A stretch of DNA of 64,000 nt from Paenibacillus glycinis (GTDB lineage Bacteria > Bacillota > Bacilli > Paenibacillales > Paenibacillaceae). The DNA lies in contig NZ_JAAAMV010000025.1 of assembly GCF_009909185.1 (NCBI RefSeq), positions 124,001-188,000 on the forward strand. The letters are read 5' to 3'. Below, one piece after another: positions 17,851-27,285 of this stretch. Made by a program: the position numbers and the translations under genes. The notes below the pieces were generated by a model, which was given only the letters and a program-made list of their open reading frames with translations, was not told the DNA's origin and ran no database searches. The stretch's first letter is position 1, and each line of letters starts with the position of its first letter.

Positions 17851-18292
17851 GCGAGCACCCCGCTTCCGTTTTTTCCCATCGTAGCAGAGCCGACCGTGAT
17901 CGGCAACGGAAAAATGCGGGTCCTGCGGACGCGCCGGCACGTATTCGTTTCCGCGATCGAGCGCGGGGCGTGAGCGTTTTTCAAGAGGGAACACCGGCCG
18001 CGCTCTTCCCCCTCGGCCTCCCCTATTCAACACGTATTCTACCTGTCAGCCAAAGAATGAAAAGGGCCGCGACAGGCCGCTTATGCGTACTTGTCACAGC
18101 ATTCGACCGGTATCCGGCCGCATAGTATAGCATAATCCGCTAGATTCGGGCCGCATCCGACGGGGCGGAATGACAAAAAAGAGCCGGAGGCCGCCGTTTA
18201 TCGGAGGCGTTCGGCTCAATTCGACGAAACGATCATGCTTATGCAAGGAGACGCATGCCCAGGGTCGACGGACCTATGCGCGAACGACGGCG
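17851..18292. other. Intergenic region without a gene
   Basis: About 440 bp between two - strand genes. It holds the promoter region of the phosphatase gene and the terminator at 18181-18217. No gene or repeat is supported. Confidence 0.5.
18181..18217 (-). terminator. Terminator of the AraC/GyrI regulator gene
   Basis: GAGCCG/CGGCTC stem with inner pairing; A6 to its left gives a U-run on the - strand transcript. It is about 75 bp past the stop. Confidence 0.75.
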
Positions 18293-19165
18293 TTACCTCT
18301 TCGCCACCGGAATCCAGATCTCGCTTCTGAACGTCGGCGAGGCAATGTCCTTGTCCGCGTTCCAGAGGATTTCCGGCCCTTCGACCTGCTCATAGTCCGA
18401 GGACGGAAACCATTCGGAATAAATGCGCCCCCATACCGCCTGCAGCGTATCCGGAAACGGTCCGACCGCTTCGAACACCGCCCAGGTCGAAGCCGGAACC
18501 TCCAGCCGCGCCATGTCGTCCGGACCCGTCTGCGAGGTCGCCGCCCCGATGTAATGGTCCAGCTCCCCTCGCTCCTCCATCCGGCCTTCCGAGAAATTCG
18601 CCGATGCGCTGATGATTCCCCGCGGTTCGACATCCGACAAGGCCTTAAGGGCGCCAATCGTCACGCCGTCCAGACTCTCCCACATCTTGGCGATCTCGGG
18701 ATTGACGCCGTTGAACTGAATCGGAACCCTGCGCTTCAAGCCGACGATGCGGAACGCTTCTTTCTCCGCTATGCGATAGTTCATCTCGCTGCCTCCCTGA
18801 ATGGTTAGTTGGAAGGTCATGGGCGAATACGCTTTGAGCGAATGGCCGCCGCCGCGGGCTTCCGACGGCATGATGCCGTGCAGCGCCTGAAAGGCCCGCG
18901 CGAACGAATCCGGCGAACGATAGCCGTATTTGACCGCTACGTCGATGACTTTGGCGTCGCCGCCCCTAAGCTCGAACGCCGCCAGCGTGAGGCGCCTGCG
19001 GCGGATGTACTCCGAGAGCGGGATGCCGGCGAGAAACGAGAACATCCGCTGAAAGTGGTAATCCGAGCATAACGCCCGCTTCGCCGCTTCCTTCACGTCG
19101 ATCTCGTTCGTCAGATTGTCCTCGATGTACGCGAGCGCGCCATTCATGTTCTTCAGCAAATCCAT
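18293..19165 (-). CDS. AraC family regulator with GyrI-like effector-binding domain
   Basis: A 290-aa two-domain regulator. Residues 5-105 carry the two helix-turn-helix units ([19 protein letters not shown] and [20 protein letters not shown]). Residues 125-290 form a GyrI-like small-molecule binding domain ([15 protein letters not shown]; the end has [12 protein letters not shown] and EIWIPVAKR). The layout matches Rob/BmrR-type multidrug or toxic-compound sensors. The ATG at 19165 is set by GAAGGAGGTCGG. No transporter gene is adjacent; the DinB-like gene lies just upstream on the same strand, 103 bp away. Confidence 0.9.
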   Translation of the reverse strand: MDLLKNMNGALAYIEDNLTNEIDVKEAAKRALCSDYHFQRMFSFLAGIPLSEYIRRRRLTLAAFELRGGDAKVIDVAVKYGYRSPDSFARAFQALHGIMPSEARGGGHSLKAYSPMTFQLTIQGGSEMNYRIAEKEAFRIVGLKRRVPIQFNGVNPEIAKMWESLDGVTIGALKALSDVEPRGIISASANFSEGRMEERGELDHYIGAATSQTGPDDMARLEVPASTWAVFEAVGPFPDTLQAVWGRIYSEWFPSSDYEQVEGPEILWNADKDIASPTFRSEIWIPVAKR

Positions 19166-19268
19166 CGTCCGACCTCCTTCATCCACAGGATAGCAGGATT
19201 GACGCAGGACCATCCGACATTCCGTGCCCGATTGTATCGGATGGCGGCACGGAGGCGAATGGCACGCT

Positions 19269-19799
19269 TTATTTCCGCAAAATGCCCAGGTACGCGATCC
19301 ACGGACCGACGTCCGCGCGGTACCGCTCCGCCAGGACGCGCGCGATCTGCGACAGATGCGTCAAATCGTGGACCACCCATGTCGAGAGCAGCTCCCGTAC
19401 CTTCACGACGCCGAATGCGGGATGCCTGCCGGTCCGTTCAAGCAGCCGTTCGGGGTCAGGGCCGACGAGCGCTTTCAGCTTGGCGACGTTTTCGGCGCGA
19501 ATCGCGGCGAATTCCTGCAGCTTCTGCGCGAGCGTCCGCTCGGAGCCGTCATTCAAATGGGCAAATCGGTCGAACGGCGGAAACGGCTTGCCGTCGCCTT
19601 CCCGCAGCATGAATGCCAGCCGCGGCAGCCAATTCGTCTTCTCGCCCTCGATCAGATGCTCGACGACCTCGACGGGATTCCACGTGCCTTCGCCTTCGTT
19701 TCCTTGCAGCCATCCCTCGGACAACCCGGTCAAATGCAGCTCCAGCGCGCGCGGCGTGCGCTCCAGCAATTCGATTGCTTCTTCCAGCTTGAAATTCAT
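19269..19799 (-). CDS. DinB family putative metal-dependent protein
   Basis: A 176-aa four-helix-bundle protein of the DinB/YfiT superfamily. The three expected metal-binding His are seen in VEVVEHLI and in [10 protein letters not shown]. Members include bacillithiol- and mycothiol-dependent transferases and stress-induced proteins; the substrate is not determinable. GGGGAGAGGAGC precedes the ATG. It is followed 103 bp later by the AraC/GyrI gene in the same orientation. Confidence 0.85.
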   Translation of the reverse strand: MNFKLEEAIELLERTPRALELHLTGLSEGWLQGNEGEGTWNPVEVVEHLIEGEKTNWLPRLAFMLREGDGKPFPPFDRFAHLNDGSERTLAQKLQEFAAIRAENVAKLKALVGPDPERLLERTGRHPAFGVVKVRELLSTWVVHDLTHLSQIARVLAERYRADVGPWIAYLGILRK

Positions 19800-19995
19800 C
19801 GGCTTGCTCCTCTCCCCGGTAAACGATCGCCTGCTATGCCGTAAGTCCGAATCGCCGAGGGACGCCGGCTATGGGAGGAATCCCGCGGGACGCCGCCGCT
19901 CGGACCCGCGATCGTCGCGCAGGCGGCTTTCTTCCTGCCGGCAGCCCTGACCGCATGCCTCCCAGCGGTCCGGCTCTCCATCGCCCCGGCCTCGA

Positions 19996-20898
19996 CTAGC
20001 GATGCAGCTTATACAGATTCGCCTTGCTCATGCCGCGGATCGCCCGCACCTCGTCCTCCGTCAGCTCGGGGACGTCCGCCGCCGCGATGTTCCGCAGCAG
20101 CTGCTCGCGCGAGCTGGCTCCCGGAACGGCCGCGGCAACCGCCGGATGGCTGAGCGAATAGCGGATCGCGAGCTGCGTGAGGCTTCGCTCGCCGGCCGTC
20201 AGCTCTTCCAGCCGTTCGCGGAGCGCGCTCAGCTCCTCCAGCTCGTAATCCGGCACGCCTTTGACGGGCTGCCTGTTCGCCGCGAGCGCTCCGCCGGCGA
20301 GCGGCCCGCGCGCGATGACGCCGATGCCCTTCTCCCGCAGCAGCGGAAATACCGTCTCTTCGCCTCGTCGGTCCACGATGCTGTACGGATTCATGACGCT
20401 GGCGATGCCGGATCGCGCGGCATATTCGCGGATGACGTTCGGACGGATCGACGAGATCCCGTATTCCCGGATCGCGCCCTCCCGCTTCAGCTGCTCGAAC
20501 GCTTCGATCGTCTCGTCGATCGGATCCTCGATCGTTCCGCCGTGAAGCTGGTACAGGTCGATGTAGTCGGTGCCGAGCCTGCGCAGGCTTTCCTTGACCG
20601 CAGATAGGATGTAGGCCTTCGACGGATCCCAGGACCAGCCGTCTTGGCCGGGAATGCGCCGATTGCCGACCTTCGTGGCCAGCACGACGCGCTCCCGACG
20701 TCCCCGGATCGCTTTGCCGACGAGCTCCTCGTTGCGTCCGCCGTCGTAGAGATCGGCCGTGTCGAGCAGGTTGACGCCCCGCTCCAGCGCCTCGTGAATA
20801 AGCGCGACGGCATGCGTTTCCTCCGTGCCGAGCGACATGCAGCCGAGCCCGATCTCGCCGACGAGCAGCCCGGAAGCGCCGATGCGATTTTGTTTCAT
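19996..20898 (-). CDS. Aldo/keto reductase
   Basis: A 300-aa AKR-fold reductase with EIGLGCMSLG at the N-terminus, Asp and Tyr in LLDTADLYDGG, Lys in LATKVGN and His in YQLHGGTIEDP. It is shorter than the AKR at 12154-13140 and shares the same DTAD and EELVGKAI blocks, so the two are distant paralogues. The ATG follows AAGGAGCTGAATC. It overlaps no other gene; the M50-like gene lies 26 bp upstream on the same strand, so the two could form a transcript. Confidence 0.9.
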   Translation of the reverse strand: MKQNRIGASGLLVGEIGLGCMSLGTEETHAVALIHEALERGVNLLDTADLYDGGRNEELVGKAIRGRRERVVLATKVGNRRIPGQDGWSWDPSKAYILSAVKESLRRLGTDYIDLYQLHGGTIEDPIDETIEAFEQLKREGAIREYGISSIRPNVIREYAARSGIASVMNPYSIVDRRGEETVFPLLREKGIGVIARGPLAGGALAANRQPVKGVPDYELEELSALRERLEELTAGERSLTQLAIRYSLSHPAVAAAVPGASSREQLLRNIAAADVPELTEDEVRAIRGMSKANLYKLHR

Positions 20899-20923
20899 GG
20901 ATGATTCAGCTCCTTGCGATGGA

Positions 20924-21616
20924 TTAGGATGATACGTGCTTGGGGAACGGCGCCCTCTTGCCCCTGCCTCGCCAAAGCACCGTCTTCGCGCTCAGAAAGC
21001 CCAAAGCGCAGGCCTGCAGCAGGAAGAAAAAGCCCCAAAAGGCGGTCGGCAAAATCGTCTCCCGCGCCAAATTCGCCGCGTCTCCCGCGCCGGCGGGCGT
21101 ATACAGGCTCAGCCACAGGATCGCGAAGCTGCTCGATACGGATTCGGCCAGCACGAACACGAACAAGCCGATGGACAAGACGGCGGTCCATTTCCCCTTC
21201 CGCCACAGCGCGAAGCCGAGCAGGCAAAGAAACGCGAGCAGCCACGCGAGGCCGAACGGGTTGCGCACCCAGAGCACCGCGTTCACGACGGAGATGACGG
21301 CGAACAGCCAGAGGACGACCGCATGCTTGCCTCTGGCGCAAAGGACCGCCAGCAGCAGGGCGAACAGCGATGAGCCCACATAACCGGCGAGGCTCGTCAG
21401 GATCGACGCGAAGCTGCTGGGGGACAGCGTGTACGTCACGCCCTCGGTATTGGCGAACAGCTGGATTTGCCCGACCTTGCCTTGCAGCGCCAGCGTCATG
21501 ACGGCATGGGACGATTCATGAATGAGCGTGTTGGCGATCCGGAAGAAAATGCCGATAAACGGCAGATGGACGACGATAAGCGCCACTACGATATAGCCGG
21601 CGAATTTCCAGTTCAT
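20924..21616 (-). CDS. M50-type (M50B-like) membrane metallopeptidase homologue
   Basis: A 230-aa polytopic membrane protein. A first hydrophobic helix (residues 6-28) leads into HESSH (H33, E34, H37), the zinc-binding HExxH of M50B-like peptidases, with a further six or so hydrophobic segments. A classical site-2-protease NPDG motif was not found; RNPFG (about residue 118) is the nearest candidate for the third ligand region. It may cleave a membrane substrate or act as a non-catalytic relative. It is 26 bp upstream of the aldo/keto reductase. Confidence 0.72.
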   Translation of the reverse strand: MNWKFAGYIVVALIVVHLPFIGIFFRIANTLIHESSHAVMTLALQGKVGQIQLFANTEGVTYTLSPSSFASILTSLAGYVGSSLFALLLAVLCARGKHAVVLWLFAVISVVNAVLWVRNPFGLAWLLAFLCLLGFALWRKGKWTAVLSIGLFVFVLAESVSSSFAILWLSLYTPAGAGDAANLARETILPTAFWGFFFLLQACALGFLSAKTVLWRGRGKRAPFPKHVSS

Positions 21617-21979
21617 GCGTCAGCTCCGATCCGGGATTTTCTTCATTATAGCATGCGGGGCCGCCGTTTCGCCGCTGGACCGGGGACCAGTCAAGGCCGA
21701 CCGGCCGGAAGCGCTTCGCCTTCAAGCCAATGTCCGCGAACGCCTCGATCATGCCGCTTACCGACCACGTCGCTCTCGGTCCGGCTGTCTGCGCGCGCAA
21801 AAGACAGACCGCATCGCCAGCCTATTGCAAGAAGTCCTCGGTCCGGCTGTCTGCAAAAGACAGCGCATCGCCGGCCTACCGCATCGCGCTCTCGGTCCGT
21901 CCGCATGCTCGCGGCACAAAAAGACCGGGCGCATCGCCGGCCCGACGACGACGTTCCCGGTCCATGAAGCACGCTTCCG
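21617..21979. other. Intergenic region dominated by degenerate repeats
   Basis: About 360 bp between two - strand genes. The right half holds the tandem repeats at 21775-21962. Weakly open frames run through it on both strands, but none has a convincing start or recognisable protein. Confidence 0.5.
21775..21962. repeat. Three degenerate tandem repeats of about 54-62 bp
   Basis: Copies start at 21775, 21837 and 21891 with CTCGGTCCG; copies 1 and 2 share CTCGGTCCGGCTGTCTGC. Each then has an AAAAGAC-containing segment and CGCATCGCC followed by a GCC-rich end. In copies 1 and 2 CTGTCT and AGACAG form a small hairpin. A partial fourth copy (CCCGGTCC) begins near 21955. Confidence 0.7.
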
Positions 21980-22429
21980 CTAAGGCATGCTGCCTTCGTT
22001 CAGCGCAAGCACCGCCTTATCGATGCGCCGCTGACGGGTCTCGGCCGTCTTGGCTCCGTCGACCGACAGCACGATCCGCCGCCGGTTGCTGTACGACAGC
22101 CCGTCGAAGAACGACTTTGCCGCCGGCGCGCCCTCGAGCGCCGCGGCAAAATCCGCGGGCACCTCCAGCTCGCGCGGCTCGGTATCCAGCTCGAGCTCGA
22201 CCTCCACCTCTTCGCCCGCGGCTACGCCGGCGCCTTTGCGGTTCTCCGCGCTGAGCGGGATCAAGAAGCGGCCGCCCATCGTCGCGATCGTGCTGCGGTA
22301 GGTATACGCGTTGATCGTGACCTTCACGGCCGGCTTCTTGCCCGTCCCGAGCGCCGCCACGGCCTCTTCCGGCACCTCGATGCCGGTTGCGGTCTTCCCG
22401 CCAAGCTCGACCACGGATCGAAATTTCAT
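21980..22429 (-). CDS. YdeI/OmpD-associated family protein with DUF1905 domain
   Basis: A 149-aa protein. Residues 1-90 match the DUF1905 pattern (VELGGKTATGIEVPEEAV and VTINAYTYRSTIATMGGRF). Residues 95-149 match the short helical YdeI-type tail (FFDGLSYSNRRRIVLSVDGAKTAETRQRRIDKA). The molecular function is unknown; some relatives were linked to bacteriocin protection. GGAGG lies directly before the ATG. Confidence 0.85.
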   Translation of the reverse strand: MKFRSVVELGGKTATGIEVPEEAVAALGTGKKPAVKVTINAYTYRSTIATMGGRFLIPLSAENRKGAGVAAGEEVEVELELDTEPRELEVPADFAAALEGAPAAKSFFDGLSYSNRRRIVLSVDGAKTAETRQRRIDKAVLALNEGSMP

Positions 22430-22527
22430 CCTCCTGCGCCTCCTTTTCGGTACCTTTCGTCTACCCTAAGGATTCGCGGGCGCGCTCCCCAGGTCCTGCA
22501 CCGCCCATCGAAAAAAACGCATGATCG

Positions 22528-23139
22528 CTACATCCGCGCCGCCTGCAGGATCGCGATCGCGGCCCGTTCCCGTCGCTCCGCATCCTCGCTGCCGAGCGCC
22601 GCCTTCAGCACGGCGAGCGCTTCCCGGAGCGTCTCCTCGTCCACCAGTCCGGAGCCGGCAGTCGGAGCCGGTCTTAGGAACAACCGCTCCAACTGCTCCC
22701 GCGTAACGGGCCGGCCGAACAACCCGACCTCGCCCTCCTGCGCGAGGAAAGCGAGCAGCTCCGGCTGCAAATCCTCGCGCTGCAGGCTTTGCAGCCAGGT
22801 TACTCCGCGCCTGTGCCCGCTGCGGTCCTCGGCATTGTCGCAGCCATCGAGGTAATAATAATCGCCGAGGTCGCCGAGATACAGCTTGTCCCCGTCGTCG
22901 ACGATGACGTAATCCCCGTCCTGCATGCCGTGCGCGAAGCACCAATGCTCCTCCAGCTGCCGTTCCAGCTTCCGCCCGTCCAGCCGGTGCGCCTGCATCA
23001 AATTCGCCCGCAATTCGGCCTTGCCGAGCAAGCCGAGGTCGCCGAGGCCCGGCAGACCGCAGCTGACGTAGTGATTTTCCAGATAATCCGGCAAGCCGCG
23101 GCTCCCCTCCGGATCGGCTTTCATTCGAAACACCTGCAT
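22528..23139 (-). CDS. Hypothetical protein with PUA/EVE-like N-terminal region
   Basis: A 203-aa protein. Residues 1-125 have an order (MKADPEG, W...HGMQDGDYVIV, KLYLGDLGDYYYL, HRRGVTWL) reminiscent of the modified-base-reading PUA/EVE-type domains that precede some restriction endonucleases; this is an inference by eye. Residues 150-203 are helical and Ala/Glu-rich and end in AAIAILQAARM, with no nuclease motif. No methylase or endonuclease gene is nearby. The ATG at 23139 has GGGAGGG 9 bp upstream and is preferred over a TTG 6 bp earlier. Confidence 0.62.
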   Translation of the reverse strand: MQVFRMKADPEGSRGLPDYLENHYVSCGLPGLGDLGLLGKAELRANLMQAHRLDGRKLERQLEEHWCFAHGMQDGDYVIVDDGDKLYLGDLGDYYYLDGCDNAEDRSGHRRGVTWLQSLQREDLQPELLAFLAQEGEVGLFGRPVTREQLERLFLRPAPTAGSGLVDEETLREALAVLKAALGSEDAERRERAAIAILQAARM

Positions 23140-23312
23140 CGTCAAAATCCCTCCCTAAGACCGCTTTACACAATTATCCAACTACTATAACATGCTAACT
23201 GAGAACAGCAAACGAGACCCGCAGCAGGAAACGTTCGCTCATCGGTCGGAATCGCCAGTCATGAAAACGTCTTCATTCATGCTTCATTATGAATCCGGGA
23301 GGAATCGAAACC

Positions 23313-24767
23313 ATGGAAAACCAAGCTCGTCTGCCGAGAACGACGCCGGAAGCGCAGGGCATCCCGTCGCAAGCGGTGATCGCGTTCCTGGACGCAATAC
23401 GGGAGCGAGAGCTGGAGCTGCACAGCTTCATGCTGCTCCGGCGCGGAGAGGTGGCCGCCGAAGGCTGGTGGGCGCCGTACCGGCCCGAATACCCGCATAT
23501 GCTGTTTTCCCTCAGCAAAAGCTTCGCGTCGACGGCGATCGGCTTCGCCGCGGCGGAAGGATTGCTGTCGGTGGAGGACACGGTCATCGGCTTCTTCCCC
23601 GACGAAGTCCCCGAGACGATATCGGAGAACCTCGCCGCGATGCAGGTGCGGCATCTGCTGATGATGGGCACCGGGCATGCCGCGGACGTCACCGGCAGCG
23701 TGCAGAAGGACGACAATTGGGTCAGAGGCTTCCTGGCTGAGCCTGTCGAATACGCCCCCGGCACGCACTTTGCCTATAACAGCGCGGCGACGTACATGTT
23801 GTCCGCCATCCTTCACCGGATTACCGGCCAGTCCCTGCTCGCGTTCCTGGAGCCGCGCCTGTTCGCGCCGCTCGGCTTGTCCGAAGCCACCTGGGAGACT
23901 TGTCCGCGCGGCATCGCGACCGGCGGCTGGGGGCTGAACGTGACGACGGAGGACATCGCCAAGTTCGGCCAGCTGTACCTGCAGCGCGGCGAATGGGCCG
24001 GGCAGCAGATTCTGCCGTCCGCGTGGGTCGACGAAGCGACCTCCTTCCAGATCGATAACGACGACGGGCGCGCGAACGATTGGACGCAGGGCTACGGCTA
24101 TCAATTCTGGCGCTGCCGCCACGGCGCGTATCGGGGCGACGGGGCGTTCGGCCAGTTTTGCGTCGTCCTGCCGGAGCAAGAAGCCGTGCTCGCCATCACG
24201 TCCGGCGTAGCCGACATGCAGGCCGTGCTGGACGTCGCATGGGCCGTGCTGCTGCCTGCCTTGTCCGCTTCCGATGCCTTGGAACCGGACGAAGCGAATC
24301 AAGCGGCGCTCGCCGAGCGGCTGGCGTCCCTGCGGATCGACGCCCCGCAAGCGGAGCCGTCTTCGCCGAACGAAGCGCAGCTCGAGGGCCGCGTCTTCCG
24401 CATGGAACCGAACGAGCTGCAGCTCGATACGATCGCCCTTCGCTTCTCGGAGCAGGGCGCCGAGCTCGTGATCGGCAGCGAACGCGCCGGCGAGCAGACC
24501 GCGCAATTGGGCCGGGGCGCATGGAAAGCGAGCCGGATTCGCATCGAAAGCGTCAAGCAGGGCGCCGAGCAGCGCGTGGAAGGCAGCTTTGCGTGGCAGG
24601 ACGGCGATACGCTGGACATCCGGCTGCTGTTCGCGGAAACGCCGTTCACGTATAAGCTCGCGCTCCGCGCGGACGGGGAAGCGATCGAGCTGCAATTCTC
24701 GGCCAATGTCGCTTGGGAAGCCGGCCGGGTCTTGACGATTCGCGGCCAAGCGGCGGCGCTGGCCTGA
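23313..24767 (+). CDS. Serine hydrolase of the beta-lactamase (class C/esterase) family
   Basis: A 484-aa protein without a clear signal peptide. The penicillin-binding/esterase signature is complete: S66-x-x-K69 in FSLSKSF and Y155-N156-S157 in FAYNSAATY. Residues 1-340 make the catalytic domain; residues 350-484 form a beta-rich C-terminal domain seen in EstB/DAP-like enzymes. Substrates of the family include beta-lactams, D-amino peptides and esters; the cytoplasmic location argues for an esterase or peptidase. GGGAGGAATC sets the ATG at 23313. Confidence 0.88.
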   Translation: MENQARLPRTTPEAQGIPSQAVIAFLDAIRERELELHSFMLLRRGEVAAEGWWAPYRPEYPHMLFSLSKSFASTAIGFAAAEGLLSVEDTVIGFFPDEVPETISENLAAMQVRHLLMMGTGHAADVTGSVQKDDNWVRGFLAEPVEYAPGTHFAYNSAATYMLSAILHRITGQSLLAFLEPRLFAPLGLSEATWETCPRGIATGGWGLNVTTEDIAKFGQLYLQRGEWAGQQILPSAWVDEATSFQIDNDDGRANDWTQGYGYQFWRCRHGAYRGDGAFGQFCVVLPEQEAVLAITSGVADMQAVLDVAWAVLLPALSASDALEPDEANQAALAERLASLRIDAPQAEPSSPNEAQLEGRVFRMEPNELQLDTIALRFSEQGAELVIGSERAGEQTAQLGRGAWKASRIRIESVKQGAEQRVEGSFAWQDGDTLDIRLLFAETPFTYKLALRADGEAIELQFSANVAWEAGRVLTIRGQAAALA

Positions 24768-25075
24768 TCAACCGTTAATGCGGCCGTCGCGAAAGCGGGA
24801 CGCGACGTGAAATACGGGACGCGTCGAGAAAACGCGAGCGCGATCGGAACCAGACGGAAGCGACAAGAAAAGGACAACCCGGCGGGTTGTCCTTTTCTTC
24901 GCGGCATACGGCCCGTCATGAATGGCCTGCTTCGGCCTTCCGCTCCGGATGCCGGAACGAACTGATTCGGCACCTCGCAGCTCCCGCGCGAGGCGGGCGA
25001 TGCGTGATGGCTATCAACCTCATGCCCAGCGCGCAGGTCGACCATGCGATGGACGCAAGCCCGGCCGACAACGAA
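24768..25075. other. Intergenic region with terminator only
   Basis: About 310 bp between convergent genes. It contains the hairpin at 24865-24899; I see no gene in the rest. Confidence 0.5.
24865..24899. terminator. Bidirectional terminator
   Basis: AAGAAAAGGACAACCC (24865-24880) pairs perfectly with 24884-24899, giving 16-bp arms with A/T-rich outer ends that serve both convergent genes. Confidence 0.9.
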
Positions 25076-26035
25076 TCAATAGCTTTTCTTGTAATCGACG
25101 AGATTGCGCAGCTTCCCGGGCTCGCCTGCGAGGTACACGGCCAGGTTCGAGACGAACAGCCGGACGAGCCGCTCCGCGTTGCGAACGGTCATGCCGCCGG
25201 CGTTATGCGGCGTCAGAATCACGTTCGGCATCGCCCACAGCGGATGATCGGCGGGCAGCGGCTCCTGCTCGAACACGTCGAGCCCCGCGCCCGCGATGAC
25301 GCCGTCGCGCAGCGCCGCGACCAGATCCTCCGTCCGTACCGTCGCGCCGCGGCCGACGTTGATGAAGTACGCGCTGCGCTTCATGACGGCGAAGCGCTCG
25401 GCATGGAAGACATGCTGCGTCTCGTTCGTCAGCGGCAAAATATTGACGACGTAATCGGCTTCCCGCAGCGCGTCGTCGAGACGCGACGTATCGTAGACGA
25501 CATCCGCTTCGGGCATCGCGCCGCCCGAACGGCGGACGGCGACGATGCGCATGTCGAACGCGCGCGCGATGCGGGCCACCTCGCGGCCGATCTCGCCGGC
25601 GCCGACGATCGCGACGGTGCCGCCGTTCGCCTCGGCCAGCGTCGGCGGACTTTCCCATACGCCCGTCCGCTGGTTGCGGACGGCGGCCGCGATGCCGCGC
25701 GAGAGGCCCAGCATCATGGCGACGGCCGTCTCGGATACCGATCGCGCGTGCACGCCGCTCGCGTCGGTCAACAGCACGCCGCGCTCCTCCAGCAGGCCGA
25801 GCGGCAGGCTGTCGATGCCCGACGACCAGCTCTGCAGCCAGCGCAGCCGGGAGCCCTCGCGCAGCGCCACGTCCCTCACTTTAGCGTCCCAACCGAAGAT
25901 GATCTCCGCTTCCCGGTAAACCTCGTCCGCCGTGTCGCCGGCCCCGCCGAAAACGATCGATACGCCCGGAGCGGCGCGCCGCACGGCCTCCTGCTGTTCC
26001 GCGGTAAAACCTTTCAGGCAAAGCATGGTTGTCAT
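25076..26035 (-). CDS. D-2-hydroxyacid dehydrogenase (NAD-dependent)
   Basis: A 319-aa oxidoreductase. The NAD-binding loop is GAGEIG (145-150). The catalytic triad is visible: R229 in INVGRGA, E258 in VFEQEPL and H277 in LTPHNAG. It belongs to the broad PGDH/GhrA-like family reducing 2-oxoacids such as glyoxylate or hydroxypyruvate. The ATG has AAGGAGGCTATC. It stands alone, with the adjacent regulator gene in the same direction 250 bp upstream. Confidence 0.9.
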   Translation of the reverse strand: MTTMLCLKGFTAEQQEAVRRAAPGVSIVFGGAGDTADEVYREAEIIFGWDAKVRDVALREGSRLRWLQSWSSGIDSLPLGLLEERGVLLTDASGVHARSVSETAVAMMLGLSRGIAAAVRNQRTGVWESPPTLAEANGGTVAIVGAGEIGREVARIARAFDMRIVAVRRSGGAMPEADVVYDTSRLDDALREADYVVNILPLTNETQHVFHAERFAVMKRSAYFINVGRGATVRTEDLVAALRDGVIAGAGLDVFEQEPLPADHPLWAMPNVILTPHNAGGMTVRNAERLVRLFVSNLAVYLAGEPGKLRNLVDYKKSY

Positions 26036-26244
26036 GGGAGATAGCCTCCTTGTGTGTTGCGGGTTTGTCCTTCGGCTCCTTGATTATCGCATAAACCGCG
26101 CCGGATGGGGCGACTCGGCTCGGAATATCTCGGCGGGATCGGGAAGGAACTAGCCGGCGTCCGTCACAAGTCCCCTCGAACCTCCGCGTCTTGCGCAGGA
26201 CCTCCAAGCCCTCAGGGTGAGCGGAACGTTTCCGCCGAACAAAT

Positions 26245-26269
26245 AGGCCGCCCCTCGACGGGGCGGCCT
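26245..26269 (-). terminator. Terminator of the HTH regulator gene
   Basis: AGGCCGCCCC/GGGGCGGCCT 10-bp stem, 18 bp past the stop of the - strand regulator gene. Confidence 0.7.
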
Positions 26270-26286
26270 TGGCAAAGAGGATTGCA

Positions 26287-27144
26287 TTATAAGCCGACCC
26301 GCGGCTCCATGAGCTGCCTGATCCTCGCTTTCGTCACGCCGTCGTCGCGCGGGATATGGATGGCGATCTGGAGGTCGGCCGCTTCGAGCGGCTGGAACGC
26401 CACGTAATCGAAGGTCAGCTCGCCGACCGTCGGGTGCAGCATGATTTTATGCGCCTGCGAATAGTCCATCACGTCGTGACGCGCCCAATACGCGCGAAAT
26501 TCCTCGCTCGCCTCGGATAACGCCGCCACCAGCTCGCCCCACCAGGGATCGTCGACATGACGGGCGTAATCGGCCCGGAACTGGGCCACGGTACGGCGGG
26601 CGTGCTCCTCCCACTGGTCGCCCTTCATGCGGCGGAACTCCGCCGACGCGAACGTGATCCAGAGCAGATTCCGTTCCCGTTCGGAGCACTGGCTCAGATC
26701 GCCGCTCAGCACGTACATCGCGGCATTCCAGGCGACTATCGTCATGCGGACGTCCATGGCGCAGGCCGGGCTCAATCCAAGCTCGTCCAGAAACCGCTGC
26801 AGCACCGGGCTTACCTTGCTCTGCGGGACCGGCTTCTCCGGCGGCGGCTGTCGATGGGCGAGCAGGAACATATGCCTGCGCTCCGCGTCGTCCATCTGCA
26901 GCGCGACCGCCAAGCTTTCGAGCACCTCCGCGGATACGTGGATCGCGCGCCCCTGCTCGAGGAACGTGTACCATTCCAGGCTCACGCCGGCCAGCATGGC
27001 GACCTCCCCGCGCCGCAGGCCCGGCGTTCGCCGGCGGCCCGCTTCCGGCAGCCCCGCCTGCGCCGGGGTGATGCGCTCCCTCCGGTTACGGAGAAAATGG
27101 GCCAGCTCGCTCGTCCGATTCATGTCCGTTTTCACCAAAGGCAT
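26287..27144 (-). CDS. HTH transcriptional regulator with MmyB-like ligand-binding domain
   Basis: A 285-aa regulator. Residues 10-85 form an XRE-type HTH (RRTPGLRRGEVAMLAGVSLEWYTFLEQGR), and residues 105-275 form the MmyB-like PAS-related domain, which in relatives binds fatty acids (VAWNAAMYVLSGDLS; HPTVGELTFDY). It is divergent from an SDR gene 141 bp away, the classic arrangement in which this regulator type controls a neighbouring oxidoreductase. AGGAGGACGGA precedes the ATG. Confidence 0.92.
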   Translation of the reverse strand: MPLVKTDMNRTSELAHFLRNRRERITPAQAGLPEAGRRRTPGLRRGEVAMLAGVSLEWYTFLEQGRAIHVSAEVLESLAVALQMDDAERRHMFLLAHRQPPPEKPVPQSKVSPVLQRFLDELGLSPACAMDVRMTIVAWNAAMYVLSGDLSQCSERERNLLWITFASAEFRRMKGDQWEEHARRTVAQFRADYARHVDDPWWGELVAALSEASEEFRAYWARHDVMDYSQAHKIMLHPTVGELTFDYVAFQPLEAADLQIAIHIPRDDGVTKARIRQLMEPRVGL

Positions 27145-27285
27145 TCCGTCCTCCTATCCGTCCGCGCAAGAGAGGGGAGTGGCGATACCAGTATAACCAG
27201 CCGCCTTCTTGCCGCTTTTCGTTCGCTATACACTAGCTTATGGGAAGACGGGCAAGAAATCAATTTCCCGAGAAGGAGCATGAAA

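Noticed and set aside
21775..21962. CRISPR array
   Set aside because: Repeats are degenerate, only three, with no constant-length spacers and no cas genes.
26557..27285. SDR frame extended upstream
   Set aside because: It overlaps the HTH regulator on the other strand; GAAGGAG and the Rossmann start support 27286.
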